64,000 bases of DNA from Fagopyrum homotropicum (GCA_033239125.1 BSWB01000002.1:8899001-8963000), one strand, 5' to 3'. Counted from the stretch's first letter, positions 10,863-21,993 are shown. Program-made: numbers and translations. The notes: generated by a model not told the origin, from the letters alone.

Positions 10863-13800
10863 TCAATCTCTTTTTGATTTCGAGACCATCTTTTTTAAAA
10901 TTTTTGAGAGAACCTTGTTGAACGCTTCGGCTTGGCCATTTGAAGATGGATTATAGCTTGATGAAAAACTGTGTTTGAATCCAAACTTTTCAGCTAATTT
11001 CACCAACATTTGATTCTTGAAGTACAAAGCGTTGTCTGAAATGATTTTCGCAGGGACTCCAAATCGATAGATTAGTTGAATCCTTATGAAGTTTGCTACC
11101 TCTTTTGCCCCCACTACTCTTAATGGTAAAGCCTCAGCCCATTTAGAGAAATAATCAGTTGCAGCCAAAATATATCGGTGACCTCGAGAGGATGATGGAT
11201 TGATGGGCCCTACCACATCAAGGCCCCATGCATTAAATGGCCATGATAAAATAGTTGGATGGAGAATTTGGGGTGGTTGGTGAATAAAATCGGAATGGAT
11301 CTGGCATGCATGACATGCCTTTGCAAAACTTATTGCGTCCTTCACCATAGATGGCCAATAATACCCTAACCTCTTAACTTGATCGGCTAATTTTGGACCC
11401 GCTTGATGTGCTCCACATACCCCAGCATGAGTCTCTAGAAGGATGTACCTAGCCTCTTCTTTTGACAAACACCTAAGTAACATTCCATCAAAAGCCCTTC
11501 GGTATAGCGTATCATTTTGCAAATGAAATCTTGGCGCTCGTCTTTTGACATCTACTTTCTTTTTTGCATCCTCGGGTAAAACCCCATGTTTCAAATAGTC
11601 AATCATCGGTTGTCTCCAATCTAGCTCTTCATCAATTTCATAGACTGTAACAACACTAACTTCTTCGGTTGGGCTTACTCGTTTTGATACCGGTGCAAGA
11701 AAATGTCGTTCACCAATTGTAACTTGGATCTCCCGTTCGTCGGGAAGCGTTAACGATCCTGCTAACTTTGCCAAAGCATCCGCCTTTGCATTCTCGGATC
11801 TTGAGACATGGTTGACCTCTATTTGGTAGAATTGGCAAATAAGTTCATTTGCCTTCTGGTGTAGAGGTATCAAACCGGGATTCTTCACTTCGTATTCCCC
11901 ATTTATTTGTCTCACGATCAATTGAGAATCCCCAAATCCTCTTAGTGGATCAATGCGCATTTCGAGAGCAATTTCAAGACCAACAATAAGCGTTTCGTAC
12001 TCGGCCACATTATTCGTGCAATTCTCTAACAAAGAGAAAGAATAAGGCACCAAACCACCCGAAGGGGTAATGAACACGATTCCGATCCCAGCACCGCTTC
12101 TCCTTGCAGAACCATCAAAGTACAATTGCCAAGAATTTTCTTCAATGGTGAAAACTCCTTCATCGGGGAAGTCATATGTCAATTCTTCATGCTCCGATGT
12201 CGGGTGGGCGGCTAGGAAATCAGCGAGGACCTGCCCTTTTACCGCCTTTTGTGAAATATATTTTATGTCAAACGGGGCTAGAAGCATGGCCCACTTGGCT
12301 AATCTTCCTGATAGCACAACTTTAGACAAAAGGAACCGCAACGGATCGGCCTTGGAGACCAATATGATTTGGTGGGATAAAAGGTAGTGCCGTAACTTTT
12401 GAACGGCAAACACTAGAGCCAAACAAATCTTCTCCATGAATGAGTAGTTTTGCTCTGCTCCTACCAGCGTCCTGCTAATGTAGTAAAGGGCATTCTCCTT
12501 TCTTTCATCGTTATTTTGAACTAGCATTGCACCTAAGGAGCGATCAAGCGTTGCGGTGTACAATGTAAGAGGTCTCCCTTGTATTGGTGCCATCAAAACT
12601 GGTGGATCCATTAAATACTTCTTGATGTCTTCAAATGCGTCTTGACAAGCTCGATTCCATATAAATGGTGTATCTTTTTTCATCAACCTTAGGAAGGGTT
12701 GACATCTTCCTGTTAAGTTTGAGATGAAACGACGGATGTAAGCTAACTTTCCTTGCAAACCCTGGAGCTCTCGCAAATTTTTTGGAGGAAGCATTTGCGC
12801 AATGGCTTTGATTTTATCCGGATCAATTTCAATCCCACGATATCGGACGATGAATCCTAGAAACTTTCCTGATGTTACACCGAATGCACACTTGAGGGGG
12901 TTCATCTTTAATTGATGCTTGCGCAACCTTTCGAAGATTTTCCGAAGATCAGCTGGATGGTTATTTCTTTCTTTTGTCTTGACAACCAAATCATCCACAT
13001 AGCATTCTACTGTATTATGAAGGAAATCATGAAAAATGATTGTCATGGCTCGTTGATAGGTTGCTCCCGCATTTCTCAAACCGAAAGGCATCACTGTGTA
13101 ACAAAATGTGCCCTGTGGCGTACGAAAAGCTGTCAATTCTTCATCTTTTGGATCCATCTTGATTTGGTTGTAACCGGAAAATCCGTCCATGAAAGACAAA
13201 GCTTTGAAGCCGGTGGTAGCATCAACCAAAAGCTCGGTAATTGGTAATGGAAATTCGTCTTTTGGGCATGCTTCATTTAAATCCCTGAAATCCACACATA
13301 TGCGGAGCTTGCCATTTTTCTTTCTTACAGGAACGATGTTTGCTAACCATACCGGATATTGAACCTCACGGATGAATCCTGCCTCTATAAGCTTGTTGAC
13401 CTCGCTCTTGATTTGAACCTTCAATTCGGGGCGGAAGCGCCGTTGTCCTTGTTTCACTGGTTTCTTTTCACTAGACACAGACAACTTGTGAACTGCTACT
13501 TGTGGATCCAATCCAGGCATATCTTGGTAGCCCCAAGCGAAGACATCCTTATACTCCTCAAGAAGTTGATGATATATCACCTTCTCCTCGTCTGCTAACA
13601 AAGCACTAATAAAAACAGGTTTTGGGTCATCAAGGGTTCCAAGATTAATCTCCTCGAGATCATCAACCGTTGGTTGTCCACCTTCTTCCATTTCTGGTGG
13701 GGCTGGTTTGACTGTGTTGATGAAATCTGACGAATCTAATTCGAGGTTCGCGTCTTCGGCTCGGTTATTTTGGAAAGTCATCTCAAAAGACTTGATATCT

Positions 13801-14612
13801 TGGGAATCTTTCCTATTAAGGAAAGTCACAACATCGACTTCCTCGACCTGATTTTCACTTGTCTTTCTTATGAGTTCTCCAAATCGATTCCTCTTTTTGA
13901 GCTTCCATTTTCGGTTCCTCTTGATTCGGAATATCTTTCTTTTTGACTCCTCAACTTTCTCAAGCCTTTGGAAAACCGAAGGTCGAGACACCTCACCTAC
14001 AAAGGATGTGTCAAGCCTTTCAAACACTGACACCCGAGGCTCAAACGGCGTGTCTTCTTCTGTGAACATTTCTTGCTCTATCGGTGTTAAGGTCATTGGT
14101 TCTTCAATGCTAGCGGTTATAAGCCCATCTTCATGGGATACCACAATTTTGTCAAGGTCGTTGAAATTATCATCCTTCCATGACTTTGTGTCTTCCGGAA
14201 AGGACCTTGGATATTGAATTTCAGCATCTTCATTTTGCCTTCCGACAGACTGATTGGAAGATATGCCTCGTAGTACTACTCTAGTGCTCCCCTCTTGTTC
14301 ATCCCCGAAAATCCTATGAATGGTTAGTGCCTTGTGTTGCGAGACCCGGTTAATTTTTCGAAGGGGAAAAGTATAGCTTGTCACAAGAGAATCCATCATT
14401 TTCTCAACAGGAATTATCGGTTTTTGACCGGCCTCTCTTTTGTCTTTTGGTGTGTACTTGAACAACACCCTACGTATAGGTATTTCTTCCATGTCTTCTC
14501 TTTCAACCATTAACTTGGGGACCTTTTCACCGAAATGAGTTATTGAGTTCTTAGGAGATTTCCACGGCTCCTTATTCTCAATATTACTCATAGAGGAGTC
14601 AGCATTTACCAC
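10863..14612 (-). CDS. pol: Tat pol: reverse transcriptase, RNase H, archaeal-type RNase H, integrase (1249 codons)
   Basis: Copies the element RNA and integrates the cDNA. Domains in order: a long acidic/basic linker (1-330), RT with CVDFRDLN (about 440-448), MPFGLRNAGATYQ and the catalytic YVDD (about 538-541), a degenerate RT-linked RNase H ending ADFLAAHP, and a second RNase H from about 830 (WQLYFDGSA, NNVAEYETLI, GDSQLIV, NAKADALAKLA, with D-E-D-D in place). The integrase follows, with a zinc-binding HAGVCGAHQAG and CHAC, then core GLDVVG, IISDNALYF and SNGQAEAFNK. The frame opens by a single-base shift near 14618-14620 relative to gag-pro, not by its own ATG, and ends prematurely at TGA 10863-10865 within the integrase. 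NA replaces the usual NG after the second catalytic Asp. Confidence 0.93.
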   Translation of the reverse strand: MVNADSSMSNIENKEPWKSPKNSITHFGEKVPKLMVEREDMEEIPIRRVLFKYTPKDKREAGQKPIIPVEKMMDSLVTSYTFPLRKINRVSQHKALTIHRIFGDEQEGSTRVVLRGISSNQSVGRQNEDAEIQYPRSFPEDTKSWKDDNFNDLDKIVVSHEDGLITASIEEPMTLTPIEQEMFTEEDTPFEPRVSVFERLDTSFVGEVSRPSVFQRLEKVEESKRKIFRIKRNRKWKLKKRNRFGELIRKTSENQVEEVDVVTFLNRKDSQDIKSFEMTFQNNRAEDANLELDSSDFINTVKPAPPEMEEGGQPTVDDLEEINLGTLDDPKPVFISALLADEEKVIYHQLLEEYKDVFAWGYQDMPGLDPQVAVHKLSVSSEKKPVKQGQRRFRPELKVQIKSEVNKLIEAGFIREVQYPVWLANIVPVRKKNGKLRICVDFRDLNEACPKDEFPLPITELLVDATTGFKALSFMDGFSGYNQIKMDPKDEELTAFRTPQGTFCYTVMPFGLRNAGATYQRAMTIIFHDFLHNTVECYVDDLVVKTKERNNHPADLRKIFERLRKHQLKMNPLKCAFGVTSGKFLGFIVRYRGIEIDPDKIKAIAQMLPPKNLRELQGLQGKLAYIRRFISNLTGRCQPFLRLMKKDTPFIWNRACQDAFEDIKKYLMDPPVLMAPIQGRPLTLYTATLDRSLGAMLVQNNDERKENALYYISRTLVGAEQNYSFMEKICLALVFAVQKLRHYLLSHQIILVSKADPLRFLLSKVVLSGRLAKWAMLLAPFDIKYISQKAVKGQVLADFLAAHPTSEHEELTYDFPDEGVFTIEENSWQLYFDGSARRSGAGIGIVFITPSGGLVPYSFSLLENCTNNVAEYETLIVGLEIALEMRIDPLRGFGDSQLIVRQINGEYEVKNPGLIPLHQKANELICQFYQIEVNHVSRSENAKADALAKLAGSLTLPDEREIQVTIGERHFLAPVSKRVSPTEEVSVVTVYEIDEELDWRQPMIDYLKHGVLPEDAKKKVDVKRRAPRFHLQNDTLYRRAFDGMLLRCLSKEEARYILLETHAGVCGAHQAGPKLADQVKRLGYYWPSMVKDAISFAKACHACQIHSDFIHQPPQILHPTILSWPFNAWGLDVVGPINPSSSRGHRYILAATDYFSKWAEALPLRVVGAKEVANFIRIQLIYRFGVPAKIISDNALYFKNQMLVKLAEKFGFKHSFSSSYNPSSNGQAEAFNKVLSKILKKMVSKSKRD

Positions 14613-16999
14613 CTTGTAAACTTTGCATCAGCATAGTTCACATCTTCTCCACAGAAAGGGTTCGGATCTCCTCTAATAATTCTTTCATTCCCATTTTCAT
14701 CGGTATATTTCAAACATTGATGAAGCGTTGAGGGGATTGATTTTATTGAATGAAGCCAAGGTCGCCCCAACAAAGCGTTGTACGAGGTGTTTGCCTCTAT
14801 GACATGGAAAAGAGCGTCTTTGTATAATTCACCCATCTCCACCTTCAATGTAATGGTCCCCAAAGCTTTTTGCCCCACTTGATTGAAACCCTGAATTGTG
14901 AGCAACGTTGGGGATAAGTGTCGGGCATTTAATCCCATCGATGTCAAAGCTTTTAACGGAAGAAGATTTACTGCTGATCCGCCATCGAGTAAAATCCGGT
15001 TTATTTTTGTGTCACCGAAAACACCTGTCACATATAACGGCCTATTGTGTCCCTCACTTCCCAATTGGAGATCTTTGTCTGAAAAGGTAATGGCGGCCAT
15101 ACATGAGTAACAATGAGATGATGGGTACAATGACACGTCATTGACTTCGATGGGGTCAACTTGATCTTTGTAATCTTCGGGATCCATAAGAGCTTGAATT
15201 AGGGCTTTCCTTAGATCTTTAGACATCTGTAAGGCATCATATACACTCAAACGTGTCGGGATGCGCTTAAGATGGCTAACAACATCATAACGAACTTTCT
15301 CCTTATGGGGAGCATCTCGTATTGATATGGGGATCCGATGAGTCTGATCTAGGCCATGAGGTCCTTTATCACTTACTTTCTCTACAAGTTTCTGGTTATG
15401 AACACCTTCTTCTTGACTTGGCACCTTTGTTATTTCCTCGGAAGGTGACACCAACTCTTTTTCCTTCCCCTTTGATTGTGGGGGAGGTAGTTGACGACCA
15501 GATCGAAGAGTGATTGCATCTGCTTCTTGCTGCGTTTCTTCACATTCATCGGCCCAAGAGACCATGCAACATTGGACAACTTCCTCTCCCCAAAATAAAT
15601 CTTCATCATCATCGGATGAGTCTTCCTTGGTAAAATCTTTAGGAATGAAGTCCTTTAAGGTAAAAAGAACCCGTCGAGGTTGAACATACTCTTCCTCAGA
15701 ATCATTTTCAAGCTTCTTTGTTTTCTTACTCTTCTTCTTATTTTTCTTGCTTTTCTTCTTATCGGTCTTCCTTCCGATCATTCTAAAGCCCGGAGGAGTA
15801 GACTTTTGAGTAACCGCTTGTTGAGGGCGTCTATGCTTTTTAGACAGTTGCCATTCAAAAAGACTATCATCATCCTCGTCCGAGTATAGATCCTCAATAT
15901 CAGAACACATCATGATTTCATACAATGTCGGCATACCCGGTCCATCTCTTGGCATGTCAGGATAAGCCCATGCTACTTGGACATCATCGTCAACCCGAAA
16001 TTGCACAGCTACTCCCATGAGAGGTAATGGAGCTGTAGGGATGCCTTCACTCTCTAAATCTTCTGAAGGTGCCTCGTCTACTCCCGGATTTACGTGGATT
16101 GGTGTGGATGTTTGTAGCATTCTTTCCACCTCCGATGCTGAAACCGAGTTCACTGTTGCCGATGAACCTTTTGACTTACTTCCTTCGATCTCAATCTCAC
16201 CTTTGTTGATCAACCACTCTATCCTATCCTTGAGAACATAGCATTCTTGTATCGGATGACCGAGAATCCGGTGGAACGGGCAATACTTTGGGTCGTTTAT
16301 CATACCCACTTCATTAGGCCTTTTCGGCTCGGGAAGTATCAAGGCGTTGGCAGCCATAAGCTCATCAAATATCCCTTGAACATCATCATCGTCAAAGGGA
16401 TATTTCTTTTGTTTTCTTTCTTGCAAAGTGAGCTTCTTGTTATTCTCTTGCCCTCTTTCCCTACCTTGAGCTCTCAAGTTATTCCCAACGCTAGAGGTAT
16501 TTCCACCGGTTTTAACGAATGTACTCATAGATTCACCCTTCTTTTGTGGTTTTCTTCCTTCGTCTCTCTTGAACTCATTTGTTTGTGTCCGAGCGGTTGC
16601 TACCTTTTGTCGAGCTAGTTGACGTTCAACATTGCAAGTCTTTGACACCAATGCATCAAAGGATAGAGGTTCCGCACTACCGACGTGTACAGCTAATTCT
16701 GGGAGCAAGTTGTTGGTGCACATTTGGACACATGCTAACTCGCTAATTTTCTCGGGGCATTGGAGCCTTAGACTTCTCCATCTTGCTATAAAGTCATTGC
16801 CAAGCTCGTTTGGTTTTTGGTGTGTGTTTGCCAAGTCCATGATAGAAACTTTCGCCTTTGTACTCACGAACTGAGCAAGAAAAGCCCTTTGCAAATCATC
16901 CCATGTTTCTATCGACCCCGGATGCAGTTGGGTGTACCACGTGAATGCCGACCCTTTGAGTGATTGGACAAACTGTCTAATGAGCAAGGCATCACTCAA
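14606..16999 (-). CDS. gag-pro: Tat gag core and aspartic protease (797 codons)
   Basis: The first 130 residues are the retrotransposon gag core (LIRQFVQSLKGSAFTWY, then ETWDDLQRAFLAQF). Near 240-253 is CPFHRILGHPIQEC, a C-x2-H-x4-H-x4-C pattern that could bind metal. A Lys-rich low-complexity stretch lies near 410-430. The protease is near 655-780, with LLDGGSAVNLLP (catalytic Asp) and ALLGRPWLH. There is no ATG at the start: the frame continues ORF 16996-18288 after a one-base shift near 17022-17025, because the upstream codons of this frame read ACGETALSDALL, the expected gag sequence. The end is likewise shifted relative to pol. Confidence 0.9.
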   Translation of the reverse strand: MSDALLIRQFVQSLKGSAFTWYTQLHPGSIETWDDLQRAFLAQFVSTKAKVSIMDLANTHQKPNELGNDFIARWRSLRLQCPEKISELACVQMCTNNLLPELAVHVGSAEPLSFDALVSKTCNVERQLARQKVATARTQTNEFKRDEGRKPQKKGESMSTFVKTGGNTSSVGNNLRAQGRERGQENNKKLTLQERKQKKYPFDDDDVQGIFDELMAANALILPEPKRPNEVGMINDPKYCPFHRILGHPIQECYVLKDRIEWLINKGEIEIEGSKSKGSSATVNSVSASEVERMLQTSTPIHVNPGVDEAPSEDLESEGIPTAPLPLMGVAVQFRVDDDVQVAWAYPDMPRDGPGMPTLYEIMMCSDIEDLYSDEDDDSLFEWQLSKKHRRPQQAVTQKSTPPGFRMIGRKTDKKKSKKNKKKSKKTKKLENDSEEEYVQPRRVLFTLKDFIPKDFTKEDSSDDDEDLFWGEEVVQCCMVSWADECEETQQEADAITLRSGRQLPPPQSKGKEKELVSPSEEITKVPSQEEGVHNQKLVEKVSDKGPHGLDQTHRIPISIRDAPHKEKVRYDVVSHLKRIPTRLSVYDALQMSKDLRKALIQALMDPEDYKDQVDPIEVNDVSLYPSSHCYSCMAAITFSDKDLQLGSEGHNRPLYVTGVFGDTKINRILLDGGSAVNLLPLKALTSMGLNARHLSPTLLTIQGFNQVGQKALGTITLKVEMGELYKDALFHVIEANTSYNALLGRPWLHSIKSIPSTLHQCLKYTDENGNERIIRGDPNPFCGEDVNYADAKFTRW

Positions 17000-18288
17000 A
17001 GCTGTTTCACCGCAAGCCGGTAAAAGTGAGCAAGATGCTCATGTGGCGAACCATGTATACCGTCAAACTTGTCAAAATTTGGCCTTTGATATCCCGGAGG
17101 GAAAGGCAATGCATCAAAGTGCAATGGGTACGGTTTCCTATATCCAATCACCGGTGGATTTTGAGAAATTTGGAAGTCTTTTATCCCTTTTGCAATCATT
17201 TCTCTAATTTCTTGGGGAGATATACCTAGGGATCCGGTTTGACCAGAAGCTTCAGGTTGACTTCCATTGTTGTCTCCTCCTTGATTGAATAAGCTCCCTT
17301 GGACTTGATTATCTATTTGTGCGGTCAAAGCGGCGATTTGAGCATCCTTCTCGTCCATTGCTCTTTGCATTTCTCGGAGTTGTTCCTCGGTGTCGGAGGT
17401 CCCTGTCGTCATTACCGGCATGTTATCTCTCTCATCTTCCAAGAGAGACTTACCTTTGTCTTGACAATAAATAGGCGGAAAGTCTTTCTCTTTAAAAGGT
17501 GAAGACTTGTCCCCAAACAAAGGAGAGCTTACTTCCTTTTCCACAATTTCTACCGTCTTCGGTGTTGTGTGTTTGGGCGGTCGAGAGGTTACTTCCATGA
17601 ATGACATCTCCTTAGCCCTTGACCTTGTGATTGGCCCTGTACTAGTTTGAGATTCCATCTGCTTAGAACTTTGAGATGTCTTGCTAGTTTGACCTTTCTT
17701 GGGTTGAGCGGTCTTGAGAACCTTCACCTTGGAGGCCAAAGTTTGGGTATCCTCCTTCTCTGTGTAAGAGGTCATGTTGACTTGTTCCACACGGTCCAGG
17801 TTGATAGGTATTGATCCTATGAGAATTTGTCTTGTTGGCGGTATGATGATTGACTCATGAGTAGCCACTAAACTTCGTGCGGCCTCCCATAAGGTAGATC
17901 TGACCAATTCCAAGGCTGGTGAAGGAGCTAGCTTAACCAATGGTCCAGATTTTTGTCTCATGGATCCGTTCTTCCGTCTCCTCCTCCGGTTACGCTTGCT
18001 CTTGACTTTGGTATAGGTAGGCATCTTTGATCCTTGGTGAGACCCACCGTTAGTCTTGAGGACTTGGATTATCGGTCCTTGAGCCTTAACCTTCTTGAGC
18101 TTTGAGACTACTCCCTCTTCCAAGCTTCGAAGAGGTCCATAGGAATTTTTCAACGGTATTTCAGCTTCAATTGCATCACGAGTGACGTTGATCACTACCC
18201 GAAATGAACGTTGACGGACCCAATGCCCCCCTTTCACAATGAAGGTGGCCGGAAGCTGGTTGAACTTGATCAAAGCTCTTGGTGCCAT
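16996..18288 (-). CDS. gag: Tat gag N-terminal part (430 codons)
   Basis: Starts at an ATG about 105 bases inside the 5' LTR boundary. The first 330 residues are basic and Ser/Thr-rich without a known fold. A predicted coiled segment (EEQLREMQRAMDEKDAQIAALTA in two parts) precedes a Gln/Gly-rich stretch. The end (FPPGYQRPNFDKFDG, HEHLAHF) is the beginning of the gag core, which then continues in the next frame. The frame ends at TGA within that core, so the split is a lesion or a frameshift, not a domain boundary. Confidence 0.88.
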   Translation of the reverse strand: MAPRALIKFNQLPATFIVKGGHWVRQRSFRVVINVTRDAIEAEIPLKNSYGPLRSLEEGVVSKLKKVKAQGPIIQVLKTNGGSHQGSKMPTYTKVKSKRNRRRRRKNGSMRQKSGPLVKLAPSPALELVRSTLWEAARSLVATHESIIIPPTRQILIGSIPINLDRVEQVNMTSYTEKEDTQTLASKVKVLKTAQPKKGQTSKTSQSSKQMESQTSTGPITRSRAKEMSFMEVTSRPPKHTTPKTVEIVEKEVSSPLFGDKSSPFKEKDFPPIYCQDKGKSLLEDERDNMPVMTTGTSDTEEQLREMQRAMDEKDAQIAALTAQIDNQVQGSLFNQGGDNNGSQPEASGQTGSLGISPQEIREMIAKGIKDFQISQNPPVIGYRKPYPLHFDALPFPPGYQRPNFDKFDGIHGSPHEHLAHFYRLAVKQL

Positions 18289-18369
18289 ATTTTCCTTTGT
18301 AAAAAGAAAATAAAAATATTAGTATAATTTAAATCAATATAATTCTAAAATCATAAAGAAAGAAAAAGG

Positions 18370-18387
18370 GTCCCACCGGGCGTGCCA
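18370..18387 (-). other. putative primer-binding site of the Tat element
   Basis: On the sense strand, six bases after the 5' LTR, the sequence reads TGGCACGCCCGGTGGGAC. It begins with TGG, complementary to a tRNA CCA end, at the expected place. I could not assign the tRNA species. Confidence 0.6.
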
Positions 18388-18393
18388 AAAATA

Positions 18394-21300
18394 TGTTAGG
18401 CAAAAATATTACAAGAAAATAAAATTGCGTAACACATTTCAATTGAAATATGTGTATATAAGTTCGACCCTTATTCGTTGTATCCTCACGATTTCAAAAT
18501 AATACTGATTATACTTTGGACGACCTCTTAAATTTTCCTTGAGTATTTGGGCTGCACCCGACGGGTTGCCTACGTACCTTCCCACAGAAGGATCAAGCCT
18601 TACGTAGTTCATAGAGATACCTTTGCGGACTTTGATTTTCATGTATCATAGGTCGGATCCAAACACGCCTTCTCTGAAGGGTTGTCTAAAACCCGCATCA
18701 GTTATCACTTGCATTTCTCCCTTTTCACGCATCACCGGAATCACTCGGACCCACCTTCTATGAAGGGTTTTCCAAATTATCCGACTATCATTTGCGTGTG
18801 AGAAATTCTACTACTTTCTTCCTTTTAATTTGTTTAGGGTATGACTGAACTCGACGAGTTTCCTACGTATCCGTTTCAACGGAATCAAGTCAGACGTAGT
18901 TCTCAATTTTAACAAATCTTGGAGTTTTGGGTGTGACCGAACTCAATGAGCGTCTTACTTTATACCGAGCTTCCTATGTATCCGTTTGAGACGGAATCAA
19001 GTCACCGTAGTTCATCCTTCTTCTTTAGAAAATCATTAACTTGGTGTTTCCGCGATTGAACTCGACGATTTGTTTGGTCAAGTTTCCTACGTACCCTTTT
19101 GTAGGGATCAAATCACACGTAGTTCTACCTTGTGTTCTCTTTATTCGCCCTTTTCATAGACCACATAAACTTGAGCTTGATGCTTGATAATTTTGGTTTC
19201 AAAGAGTATGATAATGTAATATCCTTGCCCTCCATTATTAAATTTGATGTAGTACCCAACAACTTTTGAGATCGGTTGCACCACAACTTAACTTGTAGCA
19301 TTCGAAACTATTGGTTTCAATATGACTACGGGCCTTTATTCCCTTTATAATGTGGAATAAATACAAGAGACATTTAACGAGGAAAATACACTATATCGAG
19401 TAAAAACTTTGACCGTCTCAGTGTTGAATAAATGTTTCTCTTTTGTTGTTGACTCTTTATCATTTGATCAATTCGCATCTATGATATCTTAAATTTTTGC
19501 GCGCTCTTAGATTTCGAGGAATGAAAGTCTTCTCAACTTTTCCTTTGTACCTTCTCTCGTCCTTGTACTTAACTCATTTCTTTTACTTCACAAGCTTACG
19601 GAAGTAAAATACCCCCTGAGCTCTTCTACTCTAGAACTTGATTGTAGCCGACCCATGTTTAAGTGCTTGACTTTATGGCAATGAAAGACTTACAAAAATA
19701 CTCATCTATTTTTATTCTCAGTCGAGATCGTTGTGTTGTTTCAATTTTTTGTTTGAGTGCGCGTTTAGAATTGTTGTAGACGTCTTGTGCTTGATGCATA
19801 TAAGCTTGAATCATCTTGATATTGAACGCATGAACTTACCCGTCTTTGATATCTTTATTGACCCAATCTTTCATTTAGTTTCCTCTCATTTTCTAGATTT
19901 ACTTTTACTACAAAAGTCTTTCGCAAGGTGCATCTAGCCTTATGACATACTTGTTTCATGCTCTTTCCGTTGTATTTGTTTATATACCCATAAGCTTATG
20001 AAAATAGAGACAACGACTCCATTAAGCTCTTTGCCCTCTAAATTTTAGTTGCATACTCTACGCGATTTCGATGAAAACCGGATTGAGATGTAGAAAACTT
20101 AATTTCCATCCGATTTTGGGTCTTATCCTCTTGAGTTTGGCTTCTTCTCTGCTCAATGTAGGTTGTCTTTGCAAAATTGAAGTTAACATGTACTTGTCTT
20201 TGTTTTCTCCCCATGCCAAAATTTGCCAACACCCTAGTTTACATTTGTAAGCTTCAAACGATCAACTTTCAATCTCGCGGCAGACTTTGGTTTACGATGA
20301 ATTTTGATTTAGGCAATAATTACAAGTTGGAGATGTTATCAAGCTCCATTGATTTGAAAGCTTCGGCCGTCAAACGGATCCGTCAAACCCGAACCGATCG
20401 AAATATTTTTCTTTTCTTCACTGAGCTTTGGGTAAATATTTCCCCTCAAACTCCACTGTATTGTTTTTTTTTTCTTGAACTTCTTTCTAGCATGTAAGCC
20501 TTCCACGAGTCCCATATCTTCGTTTTATTTTAGGAAATCATCTTCCCTATTGCGCTTGATTTGACCTGTATTGATCTTGTAGCGGTGAAAGCTGTTGTTC
20601 CATAGTTGTTGGAGATTTTGGACAGCTAAATCCAAAGCTCTACCTTCATGGTCTTCTTTTCAACTTGTATAGATCTTTCACTTTCATGTCTACTATGTTT
20701 GATTTTTTTTGTTCTTCACAAATGTGTGGGAAAAAGAAAACTCCTTGCAATCTACTTCTTTGGTTGTAGATACTATGATTTGTGGGGATCTTCTTTTGAA
20801 TATTATTTGATTGCCTCCCTTCTATGCTGAATTTCTCTTGAGCCTTTGAAAATCCTTCTAGACCATATGCAAACTTACACCGTCTCGACGTTGAATGACA
20901 CGTTTCTTTATACTTCTGTTGTTTTTGACCTCTTTTTTACACCAACTAATCGAGACTCCCTCGTCCCTCAGCATGAACTCTTATGTTGGTTCTTCCTTTG
21001 ATCGACCTCTCCTCGGACACACATATAGTCTTGATGGTGAGGTGGAAGGTATAGGTTCGGTTTCCATACAGTAGGAGAAGCACATGTTTCATTCTCCATA
21101 TGCGAGGCACTACATTTCGGAATACAATTTGAGGTTGTTTACGGGTGGCCTTGATGCAGCTACCAACTCTATTTACGACCGCTTCTTTATGTGTCTTTTT
21201 TTTTTAGCTCTTCTATTGCCTCTGCTTTGCTTCTGTTTGAACTCTCTAGGCTCTCTTTCTGATTTCCCGTACTTCTTTGAATTTTTGCAGCCTCCTCTGA

Positions 21301-21993
21301 CTATTTTTGGGCGTTTTTACCATATCCCCCAACACAATCACCTTTCAAATGTATTTATAGGAGGATGATGAATATTAAAAGGCAAGGATGTTAATTAAAA
21401 TTTTAAAGCAATTAATCACCTCACTTTATTAGCAATGACCGGTTAAAATTGTGAAAGGGTAACGTGCAATTTGAATTATTCATTGGCACTAAATGATAAC
21501 CATCAATTACGCATTTTGAAATAGCATCAAGTAAATGTGGGTCATTTAAATCCCTTGACCTATTCACCGGTAAATCCACTCCCATTTCCTTTTGTATTAG
21601 GAAAGCTGATGACCAATTAATGCTAATAGTAATCTTGCTAATTTCATACGATAGCTCCTCCTCTTTTTTATCTGAAACTTGCGACTCTTTATTAAATGAT
21701 CAACCCTTATGTATTTCATGGTTGTTTGTTCCGATGAACATATTATACGTATATAACACATCATAATTTACGAAGCGTCGGATTTATTTTATTTTTATTT
21801 TTAAACTTTTTATTGACGTCAATTGTGTGTGTCCATGAACTTTGTTGGTAAATTACAATAACTTTTGCAAAAGACCCTTAAAAATATCATTTTTCCAAAA
21901 TTCAATCCTTTGACGGAAATCACATTCACCATGACTTGTCGTTTACTTCTAAATTGCGATAATTTTAAATTTATGGAATTTCACCATTTAACA
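18394..21993 (-). repeat. 5' LTR of the Tat element (3600 bp)
   Basis: Near-identical to 6273-9872. The hairpin-motif copies recur at 18565-18610, 18862-18902, 18973-19013 and 19086-19125. One of them has CCTATGTA where the other LTR has CCTACGTA, as expected for deamination of a methylated CpG. In element sense it supplies the promoter for the gag-pol transcript. Confidence 0.95.

Larger units (their letters stand above)
6273..21993 (-). mobile_element. Ty3/gypsy Tat-clade LTR retrotransposon, young and nearly intact
   Basis: The element runs from TGTTAGGC to TTTAACA, with both LTRs exactly 3600 bp and a perfect 5-bp target duplication ACCAC at 6268-6272 and 21994-21998. Coding is on the minus strand, so the 5' LTR is the right-hand one. 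The order gag, protease, RT, RNase H, a second archaeal-type RNase H, integrase is diagnostic of the Tat clade (Ogre/Retand relatives), where a dual RNase H is established. By eye the two LTRs differ at only about eight positions, mostly transitions, so insertion was recent. The reading frame is broken by two single-base frameshifts and one nonsense codon, so this copy is probably not autonomous now. Confidence 0.95.

Noticed and set aside
14606..17025. Programmed -1 ribosomal frameshifting in the Tat polyprotein
   Set aside because: No X-XXY-YYZ heptamer is present at either break. One missing T in a run is simpler, though not proven.
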